Assembly: GCA_015055965.1 (NCBI GenBank)
Contig: SVHG01000005.1
Location: 1 to 64,000 of the forward strand
Reading direction: 5' to 3'
Length of the DNA stretch: 64,000 bases
From: Clostridiales bacterium
GTDB lineage: Bacteria > Bacillota > Clostridia > Christensenellales > Borkfalkiaceae
Within the stretch, counting starts at the first letter, position 1; each line of letters begins with the position of its first letter. The position numbers were made by a program, and so were the translations under genes. The notes beneath the pieces are model-generated. The model had not been told where the DNA came from, did no database searches, and saw nothing but the letters and a program-made list of their open reading frames with translations. Shown here in pieces: positions 35,804 through 44,965 of the stretch.

Positions 35804-38800
35804 TTACTCGCCGACAAATGTGATGGACTTGAAGGTATAGCTCAAGTCTTCTCTTACCTGCCAGGTAGCTGTGCCGTCATCATGGAAGGTCACTTGATCC
35901 TTCTTATCAATGTTCAGCACCAAGTCAACCTTACCGGTATAGTTCCGCTCTGCAATGTTGAAATGATAACTGCCATTGAAGGTGATGTCGCCCTCAGCGG
36001 TCAGCTCCAGCGGGAAGGGCGTAGGATTATTTTCGGGGTTAAATTTTCCTCCAACCAGCAATCCGCCCTGTTCAATGGTCGTCACCTTCGGGAATTTGGC
36101 AGAGGACAAGGTCCAGGTGCCGCTGAACATATCAGTGGGGATCGTCGTCAATTCGGGAAATTCTACTGATGTAAGTGCTGTATATCCAAATGCCTGCGCT
36201 CCAATTGTCTGCGCCTTGGGTGCTGAGACTGTAAGCAGATTTTCACAAAAATAAAACGCCTGAGCACCAATTTCTGTCACATCGGGGAGATTGATAGATG
36301 CCAATTGGGTAACGAGTTCCTGATCTACAATTTCTCCGGCTTCATCATATATGTCGCCGGGGCCAAAAGCAACACCGTCCCAGTTGGTGGTACCGGGAAT
36401 CGTGGTCACGCCCTTGAGGGTGAGGTTGATACTTCCGTCGGCAACGCCCTCAGTGTCGCAGATGGCGCGGCGGATGGCGGTGACCATCTCGGCAGATGCA
36501 TCGGGTTTCAGTGTCACGGTAATATCAGTTTCTCCGGCGGCAAGCTGATCTGCCACTGCGGCTTTCAGTTCATCTGCGGTCATAGCAGTAGCATCAATAG
36601 TCTCCAACTTGCCACAAGCACACACGTTATCTACATAGTAGTGATCACCCTCGCCTGTCTTTACGTGGTTGTAAATCTTCGCGCTCACACCGTAATTATA
36701 AAGTGCCTTTGCGAGATTTACCATCTTTTCATCGGTCGAGCTTTGGCTGATACCGTAGAGGTAATCGTTAACGCTAATCACAACAGTACCGTAAACATCT
36801 CCCATAGGATTGGTGCTTCTCACCACGAATTCCCATTCTTTATCGAAATCAGTGGCAGCAATATTCGTTACCTTGTACAATGGGCTGTTGGGACTGGGGA
36901 AATTTCTCAACTCCGTGCCGTTGCACTCTACCTTATATATCGTATCTTCGAACGCACTGGGATTAACCTCGATAATAATAGATATTGCAGTGCCGAAACG
37001 CACAGTATAGCCTGTAATCACGTCTGCCACCTGCGCCTCACTTACAGGAATCTCTCTGTTCGAGCTATTCTCTGTATAAGTATTGCCGGTCATGGTCTGA
37101 TGCTTCTTGTATGCACTTGCTGCTTCGCCGTATGCAAGAGTATCATTGATAAGAGCTACGAGAGCCGTATCGTCCTTGTATTTTTCAAGAAGGTTTAAGA
37201 GGTTCTTTTCAACGCTGTATTCCTTACCATCTTCACATCCGTGACTTGTAACCTCGGTCTCGTTGTAGTAGAGCATTGCGCGGATACTGTCGCCCATGCA
37301 CTGCGGATTGATGCCCTCAAGGACGAATACGTAGAAGCCGTCAGCGTTGGGTTCACCTGCGTACACTTTGGTTTTCACGCCATTGTGACTGAACTCCATG
37401 TAGAGTGCCCCCGAATTGAATGCAGGAGCATAGCCCATCACGTAGTACTTCATCGAGAGGTCGCCACCGATGTTGAGCTGCTGACCGTAGATCTCGAATC
37501 TCGAAGAAGGAACAGCCTCACCGCCGAGGACGGGATAGCTCTGACGGTTCTCACCTTCGAGTATCTGTCCGAAGTGTTCACCGAGCTTGTAGGCAACCTC
37601 GCCCGAAAGGAGCTGTGCCCTCGTTACACTTATGATCTCTACGTTGTCACTCCCGGGTTTCAGATCCGAATTGCTGTGTACAGCCTCAAGAACGCCATCA
37701 CCGAGGTAATAGCAATTCTTGATTGCATTAACACTCCGAAGCGTGCCAAATGCGCCAAGAAAAGCCTGATCGGTCAGATTTTCACCGCGCTCAAACTTAC
37801 CTGCAAACAGGCAGTTTTCAAGGGTAGTCTGTGCATTCGTATTGGAAAAGCTGAGGAAACCGCCCATATAAATGGTTGCGTTGTTATTAAAACTGTTCTT
37901 TTCGTAATTCGTCTTGATCGTTCCGTATGCCGCGCAGTTGCGGATGGTCACTTCACTGGTATTCTCCTGAATTTTACCGATAAAGCCACCTGCACCCGAG
38001 TCCACACGGTAAATACCTGCGTCAAAGGTGCCGTACCAAGAGCAGTTTTCAATGAGACTTTGATGGTTTGCGTATCCCACAAAGCCGCCGATCATACCAA
38101 CGCCGTGCGCCTTTGCGGTAAGGTTTACGTAAGAGGTGATATTCTGAATAATCGCGCCGTTGCGTTCAAGGTCGGTTTCACCATTCACACCGCAGATAGA
38201 GCCGACGACACCGCCAACGTAGTCGTGTTGCGTGTTCACGATCACCTCACCGTAGATGGTGAAGTTCTTGACCGTACCCGTTCTGACCTCACCGAAGAAG
38301 CCCAGCCCCGCTCTGCCGCCTTCCACGTACAGACCCTTGATGGTGTGGTTCTGTCCGTCAAAGACACCGCGGAAATTGTTGTTCTCCTCGCCGGTCGAGC
38401 CGATGGGAGTCCAAGGCCTGTTTTCAAGGTCGATGTCAGCCGTAAGAATGCCCTTGATCTCTCTGTTGCCCTCTACATTGACCTGCTGTGCAAACCAGAA
38501 GAGCTGACCTGCGTTACCGATTTCGTAGTAGCCGCTTTCGTTCAAGGTCGCACTCTGGTAGCATCCGTATTCGCAGAAGCCGTTGAAGTTAAACTTGTGC
38601 TCGGGCTTGGTCTCACTTGCCCTGCTGTCATTCGTATAAATCGCAACCGCATCCTCCGTGCAAGAGAAGTAGCCGTAATAGACTGTGTTGCCCCTGAAGG
38701 TGGGAAGCCCCGTGCCTACTGTCTGATAAAACGCCTGTGTACCGTTCGTTACGCCGCCGTTAAGGTAGTACGTAACCATACCTGAAGTGAACTGCTCGGC

Positions 38801-40582
38801 CTCCATGCCCGTGGTCATGCCTGCTGTGTCTGCGGTGGCGAAACCCTGTGTTCCGTTACCGATGCCGAACTGAGCTATATTGTCGCCGTCCTTGGCGCAT
38901 TCTAACAGATAGTAGCAGTTCGTCACGGTGCCCGCGCTGCTGTTATATCCAACCACGCCGCCGACATATTTTTCGCCGCTGACGGTGCCGGTATTGTAGC
39001 AGTTCAATATAGTGCCGCCGTAATTTGAACCAACCACGCCGCCGACGGGGTCGCCGCCGACAACGGTGCCGGTATTGTAGCAGTTCAATATAGTGCCGCC
39101 GTAATTTGAACCAACCACACCGCCGACTGAACCACTGGGTACACAAAAATAGGAATCGATAATTCCTAAGTTCATTACCTTGCTATTCTCGTTCAACCCC
39201 GAGAACATACCAACAATGACGCCGTCTCCGGAATTGATATACAAGCCGCTGACGGTGTATCCCTGTCCGTCAAAGGTGACTACGGTATCGATGGAAGCAC
39301 CGCTTGTAATTGATGTCCATTTTCTGAAGCCGCTACCGTCACCGTTCAGCGTGCCGTCATCATTGAGCACACCCTCGTTCACTACGATATCCGCAGTCAA
39401 CACAGCGTTTGCTTGGGTATCACAGGCAGCTACGTGTTCCGAAAACCAGTAGAGCTGACCTGCGTTGGAGATCTCATAACAGTCCTTTTCTCCATTGTAT
39501 ACTGCGGGCTGATATCCTTCACCGCACGTGCTGCAAAAGCCGTTTTGGTTAAACGCGGCGTGCGTATAGTCTATTTCTTCGGTATTGGAGTACGTGTACT
39601 CGGTATCCGCGCAGGTCAAGTAGCCCCTGTATACGGTATTCTCACCGTTTGCAAATACGGGGTGCTTGTCACCGTTCTCGCTAAGTGTCTGTCCCCATTG
39701 CTCGCCCAATAGGTATGCGACCTCTCCAGATGCAAACTGCTCGGCGGTCATTTCCGTCTCACCTGTCGAGGTGCGGAAGCTGACGTTGGTTGTCACCCTG
39801 CCATAGTAGCAGGTATAGGCATTCTTGCCGCCGACGGGTGCGAGTGTTGCCGCGTTTACCCAGCTCTCCGATGCGTTGACCGCGCAATCGTAGGCGAAGC
39901 TGCCGTACACGTTTGCACTCTGCGTTCCCGCGATGACACCCGCGTGGACCAAAGTAACGTTTTCCTCGCTGGCGGTGTCAGCCGTCACGGTGCAGTTTAC
40001 CGCAAAACTATCATGAACAGATCCCATAAAGCCGAGGATCGCACCCGCGTTCCAGCCGCTGACCGTGGCGTTGATAACGCCAATGTTCGTGATGCGGGTG
40101 TCTCCCGAGGTATAGCCGAGCAGCCCCTGCGAGCCGTTACCCGTAGCCGTGAAGTTCGACACCGTGTGATAGTTGCCGTCGAAATCACCCTTGAATTCTA
40201 CGGTGGCGACGGTGCCGCTTGCATCAACGACATCTTTATATACACCGATGGGGTACCAGGTCCTGTTCTCAAGGTCTATATCCGCCATCAGCTTTCCACT
40301 TATCTTATTGTTGCCGCGGATGTTCACGTGCTCGGCAAACCAATAGAGCTGACCCGCGTTCGATATCTCGTAAATGTCGTATTCACCCTGCGGGGGCTGC
40401 TCGTAGCCGTTGCACACGTCGCAAATGCCGTTGACGTAGCCGCCCGTGCACCCGTCAGTAGAGGTGCAGGGAGTGTTCTCCGCCGCACTCGCCGATACTG
40501 CGCCAAAGGCGCAGAAAATGCAAAATGCTAAAAGCAAAATGCAAAATTGTTTTAGCAAATGATTGTGGTTTCTTTTTCTCAC
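35804..40582 (-). CDS. very large secreted GLUG/LRR repeat protein
   Basis: 1592 aa with a GTG start preceded by GGAGG. The signal peptide ends near residue 33 (FCAFGAVSASAAE). Three segments of the type YEISNAGQLYWFAEHV, each followed by ADIDLENR-like strands, begin near residues 70, 370 and 690. GLUG motifs (VGGVVGSNYGGTILNCYNTG) occur near 490-560. Residues about 1027-1305 form a domain shared with the protein at 41003 (GGDLSMKYYV, EGINPQCMGD, LAKALYNYGVSA). The C-terminus has LRR-like repeats (VTEIGAQAFYFCENL). No LPXTG or transmembrane anchor is present. Codons are more GC-rich than in flanking housekeeping genes. It is likely surface-exposed or secreted; ligands are unknown. Confidence 0.85.
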   Translation of the reverse strand: MRKRNHNHLLKQFCILLLAFCIFCAFGAVSASAAENTPCTSTDGCTGGYVNGICDVCNGYEQPPQGEYDIYEISNAGQLYWFAEHVNIRGNNKISGKLMADIDLENRTWYPIGVYKDVVDASGTVATVEFKGDFDGNYHTVSNFTATGNGSQGLLGYTSGDTRITNIGVINATVSGWNAGAILGFMGSVHDSFAVNCTVTADTASEENVTLVHAGVIAGTQSANVYGSFAYDCAVNASESWVNAATLAPVGGKNAYTCYYGRVTTNVSFRTSTGETEMTAEQFASGEVAYLLGEQWGQTLSENGDKHPVFANGENTVYRGYLTCADTEYTYSNTEEIDYTHAAFNQNGFCSTCGEGYQPAVYNGEKDCYEISNAGQLYWFSEHVAACDTQANAVLTADIVVNEGVLNDDGTLNGDGSGFRKWTSITSGASIDTVVTFDGQGYTVSGLYINSGDGVIVGMFSGLNENSKVMNLGIIDSYFCVPSGSVGGVVGSNYGGTILNCYNTGTVVGGDPVGGVVGSNYGGTILNCYNTGTVSGEKYVGGVVGYNSSAGTVTNCYYLLECAKDGDNIAQFGIGNGTQGFATADTAGMTTGMEAEQFTSGMVTYYLNGGVTNGTQAFYQTVGTGLPTFRGNTVYYGYFSCTEDAVAIYTNDSRASETKPEHKFNFNGFCEYGCYQSATLNESGYYEIGNAGQLFWFAQQVNVEGNREIKGILTADIDLENRPWTPIGSTGEENNNFRGVFDGQNHTIKGLYVEGGRAGLGFFGEVRTGTVKNFTIYGEVIVNTQHDYVGGVVGSICGVNGETDLERNGAIIQNITSYVNLTAKAHGVGMIGGFVGYANHQSLIENCSWYGTFDAGIYRVDSGAGGFIGKIQENTSEVTIRNCAAYGTIKTNYEKNSFNNNATIYMGGFLSFSNTNAQTTLENCLFAGKFERGENLTDQAFLGAFGTLRSVNAIKNCYYLGDGVLEAVHSNSDLKPGSDNVEIISVTRAQLLSGEVAYKLGEHFGQILEGENRQSYPVLGGEAVPSSRFEIYGQQLNIGGDLSMKYYVMGYAPAFNSGALYMEFSHNGVKTKVYAGEPNADGFYVFVLEGINPQCMGDSIRAMLYYNETEVTSHGCEDGKEYSVEKNLLNLLEKYKDDTALVALINDTLAYGEAASAYKKHQTMTGNTYTENSSNREIPVSEAQVADVITGYTVRFGTAISIIIEVNPSAFEDTIYKVECNGTELRNFPSPNSPLYKVTNIAATDFDKEWEFVVRSTNPMGDVYGTVVISVNDYLYGISQSSTDEKMVNLAKALYNYGVSAKIYNHVKTGEGDHYYVDNVCACGKLETIDATAMTADELKAAVADQLAAGETDITVTLKPDASAEMVTAIRRAICDTEGVADGSINLTLKGVTTIPGTTNWDGVAFGPGDIYDEAGEIVDQELVTQLASINLPDVTEIGAQAFYFCENLLTVSAPKAQTIGAQAFGYTALTSVEFPELTTIPTDMFSGTWTLSSAKFPKVTTIEQGGLLVGGKFNPENNPTPFPLELTAEGDITFNGSYHFNIAERNYTGKVDLVLNIDKKDQVTFHDDGTATWQVREDLSYTFKSITFVGE
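40511..40553. repeat. GCAAAATGC-type repeat, left of the IVS-type gene
   Basis: Contains GCAAAATGCTAAAAGC and AAAATGCAAAATT. It lies inside the signal-peptide codons of the 1592-aa protein, and the complementary sequence recurs at 40950-41000 in inverted orientation. Confidence 0.55.
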
Positions 40583-40596
40583 AACGTTTACCTCCG

Positions 40597-40941
40597 CTAT
40601 GCGTTAGTTTTCTTGCAAATGGAAACCAAAATTGCTATGATTTCCTTTATATCTTTTTCTATGCTGTTAAATTCTTCCTTTGTAAGATATTCCGTTCTAT
40701 AGAGTAAGCGGATCCAATATTCGCTTTCGTTTGCTTCCTTTAATGCGATATTCATTTTGGCATTAAAATCGGCTTTGCTTTGTCCTTTTTGTGCCTCGGT
40801 TACGTTTGCACCGATACTTGTGCCGCTTCGAAGAAGCTGTTTCGATAGGACAAATTCCTTTTTATTATCTGTTAAATGTTTATATAAATTTACGGTTCTC
40901 ACAGCAAATTCAAAGCTCTTTGTTTCAATTACGTTATCCAT
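40597..40941 (-). CDS. four-helix-bundle protein (23S rRNA intervening-sequence family)
   Basis: About 114 aa, all helical. SFEFAVRTVNLYKHL, LSKQLLRSGTSIGANVTEAQ and NEAN-type ESEYWIRLLYRTEYL are signatures of the family first found in 23S rRNA intervening sequences. Of two close ATGs, the one at 40941 is better spaced from GAGGG. The biochemical role is unknown. It sits between two large secreted-protein genes on the same strand and is bracketed by GCAAAATGC/GCATTTTGC repeats in inverted orientation, which suggests a mobile cassette. Confidence 0.9.
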   Translation of the reverse strand: MDNVIETKSFEFAVRTVNLYKHLTDNKKEFVLSKQLLRSGTSIGANVTEAQKGQSKADFNAKMNIALKEANESEYWIRLLYRTEYLTKEEFNSIEKDIKEIIAILVSICKKTNA

Positions 40942-40949
40942 TATCATCC

Positions 40950-41000
40950 CTCAATTCTGCATTTTGCACTTTGCATTTTGCACTTTGCATTTTGCATTTG
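40950..41000. repeat. GCATTTTGCACTTT repeats, right of the IVS-type gene
   Basis: Four alternating units of TTTGCACTTTGCA/TTTTGCATT in a row, the inverse of the sequence at 40511-40553. Confidence 0.65.
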
Positions 41001-41002
41001 GA

Positions 41003-43261
41003 TTACTGTGCCTTCGGCACAGTAATCCACTCTCCGTCAAACTCGGTAGTATCGGGATCCTGCGTGATCGTGAAGTACTTTTTGAATGTACCGTCGTAGT
41101 TGCCCATGAAGTTGATGACTACCTTTGCCTCTGTGTTAACGTAAACGTTGTCCTCGTAGGATACGGTATAATCTGCGCCTTCTGTCAAGGTGCGGCCGTC
41201 AACAACGATGGAGATAACCTTGGGCTCCTTTACGTTGCCGTCGTACTGGTAGCTCGTCTGGTCAAGAGTTACGATTGGCTCGGTGACTTCCTTTGCTTGG
41301 ATAGTAAAATCTGCTCCCTCGAAGGAAATGGTGTAGTTGTCTGCGGACAGAGTGCCCAGAGTGATGGCATACGATCCCACATTCTCGCCTTCTTCACGAC
41401 TCAGTGCGCCGGTCAGCGTATCACCACCAAGCAGACCTTCTGCCGTGTATGTCAGTGTGGGATTTTCATCGCCGTAGGACTTGATTTTCGCATCAGCCGT
41501 TACAGTCAAAGGTGCCTTAGCGATGTTAACGGACACGGTATCCTTTGCGCTGTCATTATGGTTTGCATCACCCTGAACGTAATACCAAACCGTGTAATCG
41601 CCTGCATTTGTGCCTTGGGGGATGCTTGTGGTATAACCGTCGTTCTCGGTCAAACTGTAAACCATCGTTCCAACATTCGTTTCACCTGCGTTGATGAGAT
41701 ACTGCGCTTCGCCACTGTAGGTCAGCGTATTGGGGGTAGGAGCTGCTGTGATGCTCGCTACTGCCTTAGCGATTTCTACAGTCACACTTGCTACTGCTGA
41801 ATCGTTCACGTTTTCGTTGCCCTGTACGCGGTAGTAAACGGTATAGGAACCTGCGTTTGTGCCTGTGGGAATGGTGGCTGTGAACTCGCCTTCCTCGGTC
41901 AAGCTGTAAAGCATCGTGCCAAAGTCTGTATAGACTGCGCTCACAAGCTCCTGTGCTTCGCCGTTATAGGTGAGCGTGTTTGCTGTGGGAGCAGTTACGT
42001 TGGGAGTTGCCATCGTAATCTCAAAATCAAGGCTTACGCTTACTTCGCCTACCGTAAGAGTCGCTTTGTATGTGCCAACGTTGATGATTTCGTTCTTGTC
42101 GTAGGTAACGGTGTAATCTGCATCAATAGAACCGTCTACAACTGTTTCCTTTGCGTTGCCGTCATAAACCGTATTCACGGGAGCTTTGAGCGTGATGGTC
42201 TTGTTATGACCACAGCCCTTATCACAAGACTCGGTGATGGTGTTTGCATCATCGTTTGCGGTGTAGATGTAGTTGTGGTCAAGAAGATTGCCATAGCCGT
42301 TTCCGCAGATCGTACATACTTTCTGTGTCGCACAGGTTGCGGTGCCGCCCTCGTGGTTGCCTTCCACGATGTGTGCGGAAAGACCGTAGTTGTAGAGAGC
42401 TTTTGCGAGAGATTTCATTTCTTCGGATGTCTTTTCGCTGTTGATTACATCGTAGCAATAATCGTTTACGCTATATCCGAGCGTGAACAGACCCTCTGCC
42501 GAGAACTGCATCTTTTTCGCAAAATCATACGCCGCAACCGCATCCGAGGTGAGCGTTTTGATCTCGCCGTCGTTGTAGCTTACTTTGATAAAGTTGGTCG
42601 CGCTGAAATTTACTGTTGCTTCTTTAATGGAGTCAGCAACCGTTTCGTTCACAACGGGAGAACTCTTGGGGACGTCTACTTCAGTCTTGCCCTCGGATAT
42701 AAAGTCTACGTCCTTAGTAACAAGGGCATCGGTCTTGTAATCGCGATATACCTGAGCCGCCGCGCCGTATTCGAGGGTGTCAATGATGAGCTGCTTCATA
42801 TTAGCGTCATTCGTAATATTGTAGGCGTTGATTAGGTTTTCCTTAACGCTGTAACCCGTAAGCACTGCCTTTTCATGCCCCACCGGGCTGCCACCCACGA
42901 GAATCGTTACGTTCATAAGATCGCCGAGGCACTGAGGATTGATGCCTTCAAAGGTGTAGATATACACCTTATCTTCAGTGGGATGCGGCTCGCACTCGGT
43001 AAGATACGTTAGCTTGCCGAGGAATTCAACCTCGACCGTTATGCTTTCAATGGGGCGATCTTCATTGTTTCTGACGTGGAATTTCATTGAGATATCGCCA
43101 CCGAGGTTGACCTGTTTGCCGACAAATTCTGCGACAGGGGTGTTCGTTTCTGTTCCTATTTCCTCTGCACTTGCCGTGATCGACAGACCTGCAAGAAGCG
43201 TTACGATCATCATCAGAGAGATGACCAGAACGAGGAGCTTGTTTGTTTGCTTTGTTTTCAT
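41003..43261 (-). CDS. secreted MBG-repeat protein
   Basis: 752 aa. It has a signal peptide (LVLVISLMMIVTLLAGLSITASAEE). Residues about 47-310 form the domain shared with the 1592-aa protein (LGGDISMKFHV, EGINPQCLGD, LAKALYNYGLSA). This is followed by a Cys-pair segment (CATQKVCTICGNGYG) and about five MBG/YDG-type beta domains (TLTYNGEAQELV, GTNAGSYTVYYRVQGN, KSYGDENPTLTYTAEGL, YTVSYEDNVYVNTEAKV). GGAGG precedes the ATG, 23 bp after the small Cys-rich gene. No cell-wall anchor is visible. It is probably a surface or secreted protein; its partners are unknown. Confidence 0.85.
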   Translation of the reverse strand: MKTKQTNKLLVLVISLMMIVTLLAGLSITASAEEIGTETNTPVAEFVGKQVNLGGDISMKFHVRNNEDRPIESITVEVEFLGKLTYLTECEPHPTEDKVYIYTFEGINPQCLGDLMNVTILVGGSPVGHEKAVLTGYSVKENLINAYNITNDANMKQLIIDTLEYGAAAQVYRDYKTDALVTKDVDFISEGKTEVDVPKSSPVVNETVADSIKEATVNFSATNFIKVSYNDGEIKTLTSDAVAAYDFAKKMQFSAEGLFTLGYSVNDYCYDVINSEKTSEEMKSLAKALYNYGLSAHIVEGNHEGGTATCATQKVCTICGNGYGNLLDHNYIYTANDDANTITESCDKGCGHNKTITLKAPVNTVYDGNAKETVVDGSIDADYTVTYDKNEIINVGTYKATLTVGEVSVSLDFEITMATPNVTAPTANTLTYNGEAQELVSAVYTDFGTMLYSLTEEGEFTATIPTGTNAGSYTVYYRVQGNENVNDSAVASVTVEIAKAVASITAAPTPNTLTYSGEAQYLINAGETNVGTMVYSLTENDGYTTSIPQGTNAGDYTVWYYVQGDANHNDSAKDTVSVNIAKAPLTVTADAKIKSYGDENPTLTYTAEGLLGGDTLTGALSREEGENVGSYAITLGTLSADNYTISFEGADFTIQAKEVTEPIVTLDQTSYQYDGNVKEPKVISIVVDGRTLTEGADYTVSYEDNVYVNTEAKVVINFMGNYDGTFKKYFTITQDPDTTEFDGEWITVPKAQ

Positions 43262-43284
43262 TTAAGTTCCTCCTTGGAATTGTG

Positions 43285-43758
43285 TTAGTTGTTTGTATCG
43301 ATCGGCAAGTCAATGCCGGGGTTTGTATCTTCGGGGGGATTGCCAACGGTTACTTGACAGCCTGCGTTGTCGCAAAGGTAGTCGTGGTCAGCGTCATTAT
43401 GAGCATCCTTCGCTGCAACCGCCACTTGACCGCATACGGTGCATTTTTGCTCTGTTGTGCAATTACCGTCATCCCTGGCAGGCGTGTGTCCCAGAGGCTC
43501 GCCCTCGGTCGCTCCGCAGGTCTTACAGGTTTTTGGTGTATCACAGTCGGCATCAGCAAAGTCGTGAGTGACCGTTCTTTCCTCACCACACTCGTTACAA
43601 ACTGCATCACAAGCGTTATCGTATGTATGCTCACACCTACTATTTACAACTGCAATAGGTATTACTACGCTTGCAACTATTACTACCGCTATCACGCAAC
43701 ATAACGCTATTAACTTTTGCTTGCCTAACTTTTCTAATAAAAGGTTAATGATCTTCAT
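43285..43758 (-). CDS. membrane-anchored Cys-rich protein
   Basis: 157 aa. One N-terminal transmembrane helix (LIALCCVIAVVIVASVVIPIAVV, about 15-37) is followed by an extracellular segment with repeated Cys pairs (CEHTY, CNECGEE, CKTCGATEGEPLGH, CTVCGQV) and an acidic Pro/Asp tail. The Cys/His pattern resembles that of the repeats in the protein at 55424-58585 and suggests metal-binding knuckles. It is the first gene of the run 43758 to 35804. Confidence 0.7.
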   Translation of the reverse strand: MKIINLLLEKLGKQKLIALCCVIAVVIVASVVIPIAVVNSRCEHTYDNACDAVCNECGEERTVTHDFADADCDTPKTCKTCGATEGEPLGHTPARDDGNCTTEQKCTVCGQVAVAAKDAHNDADHDYLCDNAGCQVTVGNPPEDTNPGIDLPIDTNN

Positions 43759-43814
43759 TTATTAATCTCCTAAATTTAATCCATCTTATGTTTTTTACCA
43801 TACAAAAATGCCGA

Positions 43815-43839
43815 TAACCGCTTTATAGCGCGACTTTTG
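43815..43839 (+). repeat. 25-bp dispersed motif, copy 6
   Basis: Core TAACCGCTTTATA (43815-43827), GCGCG, ACTTTTG. It is intergenic, between the Cys-rich gene and tetR. Confidence 0.7.
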
Positions 43840-43849
43840 CTTTTTCTTT

Positions 43850-44566
43850 TTATTTCCACGTTTTTACTTTGGTGTTTTTTAACACCTCTTCTAAAGCGTG
43901 CTCGTTAGTTTGAATTACGTAATCTTTAAATCTTTGGTACACGTTGTTACCAATAGACCTGTAATCCATTGAAAGCACCTTTTTAATCTTCACGCTCCTT
44001 ATTTCTTGGGGAACGCCAAAGTATAACATTATTGCGTTCAGCCCACCTTCTATTCTGCGTTCAAGATCCACAAAATGCTGTGTTTTCATTAGGGTTGCGT
44101 ATTCTATACCGGAAATTATAATCTCTGCTTCGGTAAATCTTTCATTATCCCAATCGTTAGTGTAATCCTTAAAAACACGCTTTATCTTTTCTACGTCGTT
44201 CGCGCGAATTAAATCTAAGGTTAAAGTATGAGTGTACGCTGCAATAAAGAAGTCTTGCATGGCGGGCATCTCTTCCCCAATAGAAACCAAGGTGCTAAGC
44301 TCTAACAGGTAAGCAAGCAAGGAGCTTTTGCCTTCGTCGGTTGCATTTTCCATCTCTTGCCACTGAAAATCTATCATCATTTTAACAAGAACTGCTAAAA
44401 TATCTTCCTTGGTAGGAAAGTAAAAGGTTAAATTACCCTTGCTAATTTCCGCTTTTTTACAAATTTCCGTTGACGTGGTTTTAGAAAAGCCCTTTTCAAA
44501 GAATAATTCTAACGCCGTTTTTATAATGTATGCTTTGGTTGGCGTCGGCTTTCTGTTTCTTGCCAT
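43850..44566 (-). CDS. TetR-family transcriptional repressor
   Basis: 238 aa. The N-terminal HTH is typical (YIIKTALELFFEKGFSKTTS, EICKKAEISKGNLTFYFPTKEDIL, residues about 12-58). The ligand-binding C-terminal domain shows no recognisable class. The promoter region holds a perfect palindrome over the -10/start site, so autorepression is likely. The regulated target is not obvious; the CrtO-like membrane protein gene upstream is transcribed separately. Confidence 0.92.
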   Translation of the reverse strand: MARNRKPTPTKAYIIKTALELFFEKGFSKTTSTEICKKAEISKGNLTFYFPTKEDILAVLVKMMIDFQWQEMENATDEGKSSLLAYLLELSTLVSIGEEMPAMQDFFIAAYTHTLTLDLIRANDVEKIKRVFKDYTNDWDNERFTEAEIIISGIEYATLMKTQHFVDLERRIEGGLNAIMLYFGVPQEIRSVKIKKVLSMDYRSIGNNVYQRFKDYVIQTNEHALEEVLKNTKVKTWK

Positions 44567-44614
44567 TTTTTACCCCCTTGCGTTTTAAAATTCTATTCAA
44601 GTACGCTTACTATT

Positions 44615-44656
44615 TAGTACGCGTACTATTATAGCATAACTTTTTATATTTTGCAA
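44615..44656 (-). promoter_or_regulatory. tetR promoter with overlapping palindromic operator
   Basis: -35 TTGCAA (44651-44656), 17-bp spacer, -10 TATAAT (44628-44633). The 14-bp perfect palindrome TAGTACGCGTACTA (44615-44628) adjoins the -10 and covers the start site. A second half-site AGTACGC occurs at 44600-44606. Confidence 0.8.
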
Positions 44657-44720
44657 TACTTTTTTAAAAAATTTTTAAATTTTTATTTTTACGCTAAAAA
44701 GGCTTAATAAATGGGATATA

Positions 44721-44749
44721 AAAAAATAAGGGTAACTAGCGTTACCCTT
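44721..44749 (-). terminator. intrinsic terminator
   Basis: AAGGGTAAC (44741-44749 in RNA order) pairs with GTTACCCTT (44728-44736), followed by A-TTTTTT. Confidence 0.8.
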
Positions 44750-44831
44750 GTAGTGGATAGACTTAATTGTCTGGTCGAAAATACCCGACTCTCACTTTCA
44801 TTACTATATAGAAAGTTTATAAATAAGTCTA
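44721..44831 (-). ncRNA. candidate small RNA ending in a strong terminator
   Basis: Between tetR and the CrtO-like gene, non-coding DNA shows TAGACTTA (44758-44765) able to pair with TAAGTCTA (44824-44831) around an inner GTCG/CGAC hairpin. This is followed on the minus strand by AAGGGTAAC/GTTACCCTT (44728-44749) and a U run. No clear promoter was found, and no known family was recognised. Confidence 0.3.
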
Positions 44832-44858
44832 CAAAACAAGTTGAAATATATAATTATA

Positions 44859-44895
44859 AAAAAGAGTGGTAAAAGCTTCTTTCCTTTACCACACT
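44859..44895 (-). terminator. terminator of the CrtO-like gene
   Basis: AGTGTGGTAAAG pairs with CTTTTACCACT and is followed by a U run on the minus strand. Confidence 0.75.
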
Positions 44896-44965
44896 TGAAA
44901 CAATTATTTAATTATTTCTTAACTTTTTAATTACGCTACTGCGCTATTATTTTTTTTATTCCGAT

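Noticed and set aside
37241..38785. Long plus-strand open frame of 514 codons
   Set aside because: It is the antisense shadow of the GC-richer GLUG/LRR gene, with no signal peptide, domain or ribosome binding site.
40511..41000. GCATTTTGC-type repeats as a CRISPR array
   Set aside because: Units are short and contiguous with no unique spacers, and no cas genes are present.
44617..44643. TTATA-GCATA-ACTTTTT near the tetR promoter as a motif copy
   Set aside because: Only the right half matches; the TAAYCG half is absent, and the sequence is explained by the -10 element and spacer of the tetR promoter.
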